From Sipunculus nudus (Eukaryota; Annelida; Sipuncula; Golfingiida; Sipunculidae), in the NCBI GenBank assembly GCA_026874595.1, contig CM049319.1:5546601-5610600 (forward strand): DNA of 64,000 nt, in the 5' to 3' direction. The notes beneath the pieces are model-generated. The model saw nothing but the letters and a program-made list of their open reading frames with translations. It had not been told where the DNA came from and did not search any database. The translations under genes and the position numbers were made by a program. Below, in pieces: positions 24,201-36,200 of the stretch (position 1 is the first letter of the stretch; every line of letters begins with the position of its first letter).

Positions 24201-27200
24201 GGTTTCCTGATGGGTAAAAGCCTGCTGAATAATCAGGTGCTACAAGGTATTAGAAATAAGTGAAACATTTCAGACCCTCCACATAATACATTCCTGAAAT
24301 ATTCTCTACAAATTATTTTATAATTTGCCTTGTTATAATTTCCATGACCAGGTGTTACAAGGTATTAGAAATAAGTGAAACATTTCAGACCCTTCACATA
24401 ATACATTTCTGATATATTCTCTACAAATCATTTTATTATTTGCCTTGTTTAAATTTCCATGACAGAATGAATATATACATATCTCAGGCAGTACTTCCTA
24501 GCTATTAATAATGCACAAGTATAGTAACATCATATATTAATCATATGGATGATAAGTCTTAATGAAACAGTTAATGGTTTATTTTATCTTATGTCATGAC
24601 CCTAATATCTTTTAAAATAATTATCTTTAAAATAAATTCTAATATTGTGCACCAAGCCAGATAACTGTACCCTGTTCATTGTACATAACAAAATCAATAC
24701 ATTATAAACATGCACTCCTGAACATTTTTAGCTCAGCTGACTTTCAGTCATGCTGGGCTATAGCGATGGGTCTTTGTCCGTCGTCCTTCCCTCTGTCCGT
24801 CCAGCCGGCCGTCCGGCCGGCCGTCGGTCCGTTAGCAGGGCACAAATCGTAACCGTAGGGGCTAGGGCCATGAACCCTATGCAGTCTTAGAGGTTATAAA
24901 AAGATCTCCTTGCAAACCTGAAATTAGGTCACTGCGACCTATATTCTCGAAGTTATGGGGTGTGTTTGCACCCCCCAGAAATAACTCTTTGAGACAAAAT
25001 TTTCATCCCAAACCTTCCATCTTTCACATACAGCTCACCTACCAACAGGGGAAGAACCATAATTTTTTTTAGGTCAAAAGGTCAAAGGTCAAGGTCACAG
25101 GAGCCTTTTCTTTGAAAAGCCTGTGGATGCATTTTAAGCCAACCCTTTCATCCCAATTCTTTGATTTTTTCACATATAGCTCACCTACTAAGTTGGAGAA
25201 GAATCCTATAGATTTTGAGGTCACAAGGTCAAAGGTCAGGGTCACAGGATCCACTTCTTTGAAAAGGTTGTGGACACATTTCAAGCTAGACTTTTCATTC
25301 CAAACCTTCCAGCACTGATATTGCTTCTCTGCCAACAGGGGAAAAGACCTGTTGATTTTGAGGTCAAAGGTCAAGTTCACAGCACCCACTTCTTGCGTGG
25401 AGTCATTTTCAGGCAAACTTTTCAATCTGTACCTTCCATCTGTCTTATATGGCTTACCTACCAATAAGGGAAGAAGCCTATTGATGTTGAGGTCAAAAAG
25501 TCTAAGGTCAAGGTCACAATATTTAATTGTTCTAAATGCTTGTGAGCATATTTCAAGTGTAACTGTTCAACCCAAACCTTCAGTCTTTCACATATGCCAC
25601 ATCTATGCATCACTCAGTTTGACTCAAACTTCATATTTATGGGTCTTTTTGCTTGAATAAATAACTTATTGATTTTGGGGTAAGCTGGTCAGCAGGTTAA
25701 AGGTTGCAGGTCAAAGTTATTCACCCATTGGTTGCCAAGTAATTACACCAGATTTAAGTGGTTAGTAGTTACCCATCATTTAGAAAGAATCCAGTTGATA
25801 TATGGGCAAAAGGCCAAGGTCATAGGTCAGGGATGTTCACAATTACTTATTTTAAAGACCATCTCTATTTTTCTTGTATATATAACCATCCCACTCCAGC
25901 TGGTACATCTCCCTGTGTGGCTGTAATTGTGAGTGACACTGGTGACATATGACTCCCTTTTGTATCAGCCTATTAAGTGATAAGGCTCAGTGATAAGTAC
26001 CTCGTTATTTCATAACAAAAACACTGTTGTCAGAATGCTTCAGCCAGGCATTAAGACTATGAGAGTATAGTATTAAGGTTTAGCTACTGATTTTTAAGAT
26101 GATGGGAACATTTTGCAGTTTATTTTATGGAATCCTAGCAATAAACTTAGTTTCCTAGATATCTGAATATTTTAATATATATCACCACATATAAAAGCAA
26201 GTGTTTGTTCTCATAATATGTGGATGTGTACCTTGATTTAGGATGGCTTTTTGTTTTATTTCAAGACTCTTAGTCATGCTTTCTGCATTTCTTTTCTTTC
26301 AGGTTTGGCAGTTTACCTACCCTGCTGACCCCATTGAAAAGCAGACTGATAATAAAAAATATTGGACTTACACTTTTTACAATTGCATATCTATAAATCT
26401 GATATGAGGGCCTGGACATGCCTTTTGAATTATTTTGGGCATTCATTACTGGATAATTTGCCCCAAGTTTGGTCTCCTATTGGAGAATGTGGGATATCAA
26501 ATGACATACTTGTCAGAAATCCATTATGTCTGCCAGTTAGCCACCTTAGAAATTCTTTCTTCAGTGCAGTTTCAGTAATTTTTCTTTAATGTTTGGTCCG
26601 ATTTAGAGAATGTTTGTTGTCTGATTTCAGACTTGTCAGAAGTCCAATATGGCCACCAGGCAACCATCTTTTAATTCCTTTTGATCATATTATCTCAAGA
26701 ACAGTTAAAGTGAATGCAGTTGGATGTATATTTATGTAATCTTGTAAAGGATTGGGTCAAATATTTCTGAATAAATATTACCATCATTTATAAAAGTGCA
26801 TTACAGGTGGCTTGTATTGAATAAAAATTCATACAGAAGCACCTGTTTCTCAATAATTCTTGCATGTATTTCCTTGATTTTTGCTATATATTTTGATCTT
26901 ATATTTGCCCTTTGTGGTGTTCCTTTGAGAATGACAGGTTTCAAGCAAGCTGTTGGAATAGTTCCTGCTTAACAATCATGCATTTTCCTCAGACCATCAA
27001 TTCACTGTGTTTTAACCAGACATAGGTGATGTATATTTCTGTTGTCATAGAAAATTTTCAACAAATTGGCAAATTGGTTCTTCAAAATTTGACTGGAAGT
27101 TGTGAATCTCAGTCCATGATGTCACAGGTCATGCTTGGCAGCTGAGCGTCATGACCCATGGGTCACTTGTTTAGATTAATCATATCAATATTCAACATTT

Positions 27201-30200
27201 AATCTTTTAAATAACAGTATTTTTTTCAAAACTTGAGAAAGGATACATGACGTTTTACAAAATAACATCATCCACTGTTTTAAAAATTTCATATCATCCT
27301 AGTCTTTACTTAAAAGATCTGGCTACCATGTACCTTTAAATATGTCGACTCAGTTTCTGTATACATTTAAACTCTTTTCTCAGCTGTCATCATAACATTT
27401 GAAGAAATTCTAGTTATTTGAGTGGTGTGAAGTGGATCAGCCTTTCTACTTGTATTTTCCAGAGGCCTTGCATATACTGAGTGATGAGATCAAGCCATCC
27501 AGTGAGCCATCAGAGGCTAGCCCCACCTACAGGAAGAATTTGGCACTATCGCTCTTTTACAAAGTAATGAAAGAATGACATATAGATATCCATTGTATAA
27601 TGTTCTTGAACATGTGATAGGAATTTAAACTTCTGAATGAATGTTACCCCAAAAATAAAAATTAATTTCTTTTATAACTTTCAGTTACCTAGACTTTTTA
27701 AGTTACAGATTTATCCAAAATGTGATCTTTTTAAGGCAGACTGACAGACAGTAAAGAGAGATTAAAGAAAAAATGAACCTGCATCTTGAATGTTTTGATA
27801 GAGGTAGATTTCAAGAGATCCATTTTAGGAAATAACAATAGCTTCCTGGGGGGAGAATTGTTAATTTTGAATAATAGGTCAGGCTTAGTGATCAGTTAAC
27901 AATAAAATTATGACCGACTATCATCAGCATATATTAATTTAGCCACTCTGATATTTGTTAGTTATTATCTCTTCACACTCCAGATTTCTTTTTCAGTTTG
28001 TGCTGAATGTTTGTGGAGATGCTCTTCCATCTAGACTCAAAAGTGGAGGAACCATACTAGAGCACCCTCTGTCTTCAGGCACTGAAACTTATGATACAGA
28101 CCATTCAAAGTGGCCCCTGACAGAGCCTATGCCTAAACTTGCTGCTAAACTTCAGGTGGATAGCTCAACCAAATATATGTAAAAACAGTTAACTGCAGTA
28201 CTATGACCTTTTGGCTTCTGTGAATTTTACTGAATTATGAGATTATTATCATTATTATTATTATTATTATTAGTAGTAGTAGTTGTAGTATTGACATATT
28301 TCTAATTTCTTTGTATTATCTTTATCATTATTTTGATAACCTAATAATTGTATCCGCCAAAACGAAGTTTTGCGGATACTATGTTTTTGACCGGGTTCCG
28401 CCGCCGCCGCCGCCACCGCGTTCGTTTCCGGAGAACTCCTCTGAGACTACTGGACAGATTTTTCCGAAACTTACACAAATTATCGGGTCACATGTGAACT
28501 GGTGCCTAACCAAGTGACCTTGACCTCTGACCTTTCGTCTTTGCCCAGCGTCCGTTTGTGCGTCTGTTTACACACATAAACCCATATATCTCGGGAACCG
28601 TTTGACCGATCCGGAAAATTTTTTTACACAAATGTAGCCCTGGGATAGCTTTATAACATACACAACAAAAGGTGGCGCCACCTGCAACCATGTTTGCACA
28701 GTTTCCATCTGTTCATCTGCCTGGGGTTAAAATCACTCATATCTCTGCAGTGGTTTGACTAATTCACCTAAAATTTGGCATGCATATACATCCTAGATAG
28801 CTTTCTCAATTTTATGACAGGTGGCGCCACCTACATTCACGTTAACGCTCCACACATAAACCCATATATCTCGGGAACTGTTTGACCGATCCGGAAAAAA
28901 ATTTTACACAAATGTAGCCCTGGGATAGCTTTATAACATACACAACAAAAGGTGGCGCCACCTGCAACCATGTTTGCACGGTGTCCATTTGTTCATCTGC
29001 CTGGGGTTAAAATCACTCATATCTCTGCAGTGGTTTGACTAATTCACCTATAAATCGGCATGCATATACATCCTAGATAGCTTTCTTGATTTTATGACAG
29101 GTGGCGCCACCTACATTCACGTTAACGCTCCACACATAAACCCATATATCTCGGGAACCGTTTGACCGATCCGGAAAAAAATTTTACACAAATGTAGCCC
29201 TGGGATAGCTTTATAACATACACAACAAAAGATGGCGCCACCTGCAACCATGTTTGCACAGTGTCCATTTGTTCATCTGCCTGGGGTTAAAATCACTCAT
29301 ATCTCTGCAATGGTTTGACTAATTCACCTAAAATTCCGCATGCGTATACATCCTAGATAGCTTCCTTGATTTTATGACAGGTGGCGCCACCTACATTCAT
29401 GTTAACGCTGCAGACATCCAAGCTCATATCTCGGGAACCGTTTGACCGATCCGGAAAAAAATTTTACACAAATGTAGCCCTGGGATAGCTTTATAACATA
29501 CACAACAAAAGGTGGCGCCACCTGCAACCATGTTTGCACAGTGTCCATCTGTTTGTCTGCTGTGGGATAAAATCACTCATATCTCTGCAGTGGTTTGACT
29601 TTTCCACTTGAAATTTTGCATGTGTATATATCTTGGATAGTTTCTCGTTCAAATAACAGGTGGCGCCACCTACAATCATGTTTATGTGGCAGAGATCCAA
29701 TACTAATATTTTACATATGTAACTCTATATCCCCTTGCCACTCAATCCATGCCTCACTTCACCCGTCCTTCTCTGATTTTGGCGGATACACGTAGTCGCT
29801 TGTCGACTACCCGTATTCTAGTTATTTTTATTATTATCATTAGTAGTAAAATTATTAAATTCCTATTAGTGTTATGTTTATAATCATTGTTATCATCATT
29901 ATTATTACCAGTACATGTCACATTGCTGAATAAACTTCCCTTACATGATGCAACATGACACAAAGATGCTACAGACTTTCAATTTTTCTTACTAAATTAA
30001 TAAAAAAAATTGTGTTCAATAAAACCTGTTTAATTTAAATAGAAGTGATTTTTACTAATGTAGTTAATGTAATTATTTCAGGCTTCAGGTGAGGCACAAT
30101 ATGTGAATGATATCCCAGCATTCCCTGGTGAACTGTATGCAGCATTCGTTGTTACCACTGTGGGTAATGCACAGATACAGAGTATCGACCCTTCCTCAGC

Positions 30201-33200
30201 ACTGGTGAGTGATCTAACATGCACCCCTTACAGTTCCATGTTTAATTATATTCAGTTGTGTTTGATATTTTTTGTTGCATATTTTTATGCCCCCCCCCCC
30301 CCAGAGGAGACACTGTTTTCAGTGCCTCTGTTGTATGTAGGATATCTTGCCAATGCCATGACTTTTGAAGAGCTACTTATCAACTTCCATTTGAAACAAA
30401 GTTTTCCTACCAAAATCTCTGACAAGTTCGAAAAATGGTTACCTGGACCTTCATCTTCAAGGTCAAATCCGCCAAAATGAAAAATTTGTTTGGCCCCATA
30501 ACTTTTGAAGTATTTCACATTTGGTCCTAAAATTTGGTATAACTTTAGTACGCTTGTTTCAATTAGGTTCTTGGGCAAGTTAAAAAAACGGTGACCCTGA
30601 CCAGGATCTTCAAGGTCAAATTAGCCAAATTATAGTAATTGTCTTATGAACACAATAACTTATGAAGTATTGTGTATTTTCCCCTCAATAATTCACAAAA
30701 TGTGTTTCCACTGAGTTATCAGAATACTATGGGTACTGGTGACCTAGACCTTGATCGTCAATGTCAAATCTACACAATTCTAGGATTATTGTAACCCCCA
30801 TAACTTTGGAGGGCTTTATATTCTCAAGAAGTTTGAAACACAAATTGTTTCTACCAAAATCTTGGAGGAGATTGAAAACTCATGATCTTGACCTTCATCT
30901 TTGAGGTCAGATCTGCTAAAATGTAAAATTTTTGTGAACCCCATGACTTTTTAGGTATTTCACATTTTGTCTTCAGCTTTGGTATATGACTTGTTTCAAT
31001 GAAATCCTTGGATAAGTTCAAAATCCAGCAACTTTGACCGTGATCTTCAAGGTCAGATCTGTGCAATTCTAGGATTAATGTGACCACCATAACTTTGGAA
31101 GTACTGAAGATTTTTCCTTCAATTGTTCTTACTGCCAAAATCTTGGAGGAATGACCTTGATCTTCAAGGTCAGATATGCTCAATTCTAGTTTCATTGTTT
31201 TGAGATAGTGCATCTTTTCACCCCTAATGTTTCGGGATGTCCCATGTGTGGGGAGACATTTATATTTTAGGAGATAACAATATCTTTTGCTTGTAATTAT
31301 ATATTTGGTGGTTTACCCAAGGCCACTTTTGTAAATATCTGTTTTGTGTATCATTTGATGAATATATCAAACACTTTAAATAGTTATTATTTATTTTATG
31401 TTTTTAAAAGAAGATATCAGTTACTATACCTGATATCTGTACTCCAGTATCTTTCAAGCATACCTGATCTTGTTAAATTGATTTAGTATGAATACTAAAT
31501 GGTAAGAATTTGTATCCCTTTGTGCAAAATTCTATTGTCATTATGATTATTGATTTATTTGTTCTCTATCTTTTCTTGTATTTTGTTAAGAATATACCAG
31601 ATACTGTTGTGTTAATATAATTCGAATGTAACACAGTTTCAACAACCATTTGATAATGATGACGAGTGCATGATAAATAATAGTATATTTTATATCACGG
31701 TTCGCCTGGTATATGGTGTTATAAAATTGTGTCAGAATATGCCTGGGTAACGTGATGTTATATCATGTAGGGTATGCCTGGAGTAGTCAAGTTCCTGTCA
31801 GCTGCAGACATCCCTGTCGGGGGAGTGAACAACTCTCAGCCACCTCCTAATGGTCCTGAAGAGGTAACAGGGTTATGAATTATAAATTAATGAAATCTGC
31901 TAACTATGTTTGTGATATCACATATTTATAAAGTCCATAATGTGAGTAAAACTTTCAACTCAGGGATTGACATTGTTTGTAGCTGAAGGTACAGTCATTG
32001 TCAGCAGTCTCGCATGCTTGTTAATAACTAGAACTTCACAGATTTATGAACACTTGTTGTGGTCATATGACAACCCCTGAGTCATTGTCAAGAAAGCCAG
32101 AGTGCTGACGATGACAGTGTGATATGTGGAACAATGAACAATGATGAACAATATGTATGTCCCTGAGTTCAGAGTTTTACTTACATTTCAGTAAAACTTT
32201 ATTACCATTACCAGCTCTAGGACCAATATACTGTGGTTGCCTTTTTGTTCGCGAGGGTTTTAATTTTGCGATATTCGTGTATGGGAAATAATCGCGAAAA
32301 TGAAACCCTCGGGGAATAATTGGCCAATGGATTACGTCCTTCTTATTTAATGTAGCCAATATTTGTATGGGAATAGATTAGAACAATGAGAATTGTTATA
32401 ACAAGGTATGCAGGTATAGGGAAAACGTTCCCCTTAATTTGAACTTAACTACCTGTGCTTTGTGTTCGGGCCCATCGTTATATGAGAAAAATATCACAAA
32501 CTCATGACTTATTCTCATTTTATATCACACATAGGTATGGCTTTACCAAATATTTGGGTTCTGGTGAGATAGCGAAAATGAAACCCTCGCGAAACATAAG
32601 AAATTGAAAAATTGTGAAATTTCAGCCTTGCGAATATGAAGCCAACCACAGTAATTGGTTCCAGTATGTTGTACTTCCAATGAACAGCAGTCTTTTGAAA
32701 GGTAACCTCATCTTAGCTGGGTTTATGGATGAAAAAGGTTAAAGTTTTTTGAGCCCCCTATTATTTTGTCCATTATGGCTAGGAAAATAAGGAATCATTT
32801 GCTGGACACACTTGGATTTGGTGAAGCAGAATTTGTTTGTTTAGATGTTTAAATACTGTGTATTTCTTATTTCTTTAATTCACCTTATATATGTTTTATA
32901 TTTTAAAACTGAAAGCTTAGTTCTTTTGACACAGTTAAATATTTGTTCATGTGTCAGTTCCATTGAAAGGCATTAGGCCTACTACCCGTCAGCTATCAGT
33001 ATTTGGACTGGCCCATTAATAGGCCACACCTATTGTAAAGTAGGCTGGCCAACAGCCAGGAATGTTCAGGCCTGACCACTCTTCTGCGTGCACCTGAATG
33101 ATGCAGACGTGGGCCACTGGTCAGCACTAGGTTTAGTCATTTAGACGTGTGAAGGGGCTAAAGGATAATCGACATAAGACGAAGTTTATCACGTGTAACT

Positions 33201-36200
33201 ATCAGACCCGCAGTATAATATAAAGGACAGATATTTCAGCAACTTGGTAATTTTAACATAAAATTCTGTGTTGTTTTCTATTATCTGTGGTAAAAATCCT
33301 ACACCATCTCCTTATGTCAGCAGTCTTCAAAAGATGTTACTGCTTGCCACTAGGTGGAGCTAATGGTGTGAATAATTTGCCCCACTTATTACACAGATCC
33401 ACTGCCCTTAATCTGATTTCTCCTTTTCCTTCCTGTTAGATGAGGATTGCCTCACCAAACTATTATAATGGCAAGTAATAACATCCCTCGGGGTTGGGAA
33501 ATTGTAGGTTTTAAGAAATCATTTATGTAGTTCAGCTCTGCCACTCTTCTGCAACTTTTCAAAGTTCTTGAATATTATTTTCCCTGCTGTCTTCTTGGTT
33601 GTAGCTTTTCTGCAGTGGTCAAGTCTTGTACGCTGGTCAGGCTGTTGGACTGATCATTGCAGGTCTGTAACTTTCCAGTAGTTAATGACTGACCAGTTTG
33701 CAGTCTTGATTAATATTTCTTTTAATGTCAAAAGTTTTTTTTATGTTATGCTGATTGTGCCAGAGATTTGTCTCATATACTTATCTAAATATCTTCCCCC
33801 TTTAACTTTTTCTCTGTTTATATTTATATTATTTCATTGGAGAACAAATAAGGTATTTTAAAGATATAACACTTTAAAGAGATGCCCAATAATTTTAATT
33901 ATATACAAACATAGAGGAATCAAAAGTTGTCATCATGTAAGAGTTCATCAGCATGTTGCATGAAACTGCATAGTAGTAAACATGTCTGGCAAAATTGTTC
34001 TCTGTATTTGTATAACTATACAGTTCTGGTTACATACCATAGAACACTCTAGCAGTTGTTTCTTGCCGAAAAAATGATAAAATATAGAGTGAAGAAGAAA
34101 CCAAGATAATAAATTCTTAAGTCTTATTCCTTAGATAGAATGATATATATATATATGTGTATGCATGTACATATGTTGTTGATATGTGTGTGTATGCATG
34201 TATATATGTTGTTGATATGTGTGTGTATATATATGTGTTGTTACTTCCAGATAGTCAGCTCCATGCTAATACAGCAGCTCAGGCGGTTAAGGTGACCTAC
34301 ACAAATGTCCAACGACCTGTCCTTGACCTGAGGGAGGCCGTGGTGAAGAAAGCGTTCTTCCCTGGTACCTCCACAAACCTCGTTAAAGGGAACGCTGAAG
34401 GTCAGGTTTAGTCATTATACATGAAATTAAAATATTTTAAATTATACTGTTCATGTTGAGTAATTGTAGAATTTTAGGGTGACTGAAACTTTGTCAAAAC
34501 ACATCATCTTGTCAGAGTTCATAACTTCATCATATAATTATTGTTCATAGTCTTCATGGTCTTATACCAAGCTGCTTTATGTAAGAGAGGGCATGTTTAT
34601 CAGTGATAGCGGATCATTCTATTAAGATTTGAAAGCTGTCCAAGTTGTATTCATATGCAAAATTTTAGGCAGAAAAGTCAAACCACTACTTGTATATGAG
34701 TGATTTTATCCCACAGCAAACAAACAGAAGGACTTGTGCAAAAATGGTGGCAGGTGGCTCGACCAATTTTGTGTATGATTAAGAGCTATGTGAGATCTAT
34801 ACACATGCAAAATTTCAGGAGGATATGTCCTGAGTCATATAAGCCTGAATGTCTGCAGCGTTAACGTAAATGTAGGTGGCGTCACCTGTCAAAAAAATTG
34901 AGAAAGCTATCCAAGATGTATAAACACGCAAAATTTTAGGCAGATAAGTCAAACCACTACAGAGATATGAGTGATTTTAGCCCACAGCAGACAAACAGAC
35001 AGACGCTGTGCAAAAATGGTTGCAGGTGGCCCATCTGATTTTTATGCCCCGGCCACTTTGTTTTACCCATGTCCGTCCTTCCGTCATTCTGTCATTCCGA
35101 AATCAAACACATGTATGGACTTTTTTTCACAATGCCTGCAGATTTTGGCCTGATTTTTGGTGTGTGGGCAGACAATGACCAGTTACAGATCGAGTTCGCG
35201 TTTCGTCCCAGTTGACCTACTTTTGACCGTTTTACGGCTCCTAAACTTAGAAAATTTCATGAAAAATAGAAATTTTCATGACAAATACATATGTATGGAC
35301 TTTTTTTCACAAAGCCTGCAGATTTTGGCCTGATTTTTGGTGTGTGGGCAGATAATGACCAGTTACAGATCGAGTTCACGTTTCGTCCCAGTTGACCTAC
35401 TTTTGACCGTTTTACGGCTCCTTAACTTAGAAAAATCATGAAAAATAGACATTTTCATGACAAATACACATGTACAGACTTTTTTTCCCAATGCCTGCAG
35501 ATATTGGCCTGATATTGGTGTGTGGTCAGATAATGACCAGTTACAGATTGAGTTGGCGTTTTGTCATAGTTGACCTACATTTGATTGTTTTACGGCTCCT
35601 AAACAGAAAATTTCATGAAAAATATAAATTTTCATGACAAATGTACATGTACAGCCGTTTTTAGCCCTCAGCTCATAGGCTGATGGGCTATTGTAGTCAC
35701 CCAAGCTGTCCGTCCGTCTGTCTGTCCGTCTGGCGTCCGTCCGTCCGCATCTGATAACTTTTACCTTGTGAGCGGGATATCTCTAAAAGGATTCATCGTT
35801 GGAAATTTATATCATCAGTGAATATGTATTTGATAAAATCTCAGTAAGGTTTGAAGATGGGTGACCTTGACCCATTTTTCTACATTTTAGAGCTGATTAT
35901 AGAAAAACACTCGGAAGCTTATATCTCAGGAACCAATGTAAGGATTTTCACAAAACTTACTATGATCATTGGGACTGATAGTCTGTACGTGATGCACAAT
36001 TTTGGTAGCACCACCTACAATTTCTGATTTTTTAATGAATTTTTATCAGATTTTTCAATGTTGGCCTTTTGTGCAGGATATCTCCAAAGGTATTCAACAC
36101 AGGAACTTCATTTCTTCAGTGCTAATGCATGATATTTACAAAATCTTGGTCAAGTTCAAAGATGGGTGATATAAGTTTGGATGTCTGCAGCGTAACCTAG

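Noticed and set aside
25069-25464. 131-codon open frame on the - strand with VTLTFDL repeats
   Set aside because: It is made of tandem AGGTCA-containing repeat units of family A, is repeated in the near-identical copy at 1-322, and has no protein family resemblance.
28353-29821. Satellite DNA array as explanation for the 281-bp tandem units
   Set aside because: The units are inside a bounded element with TC start, hairpin and CTAG end, and similar bounded copies occur elsewhere.
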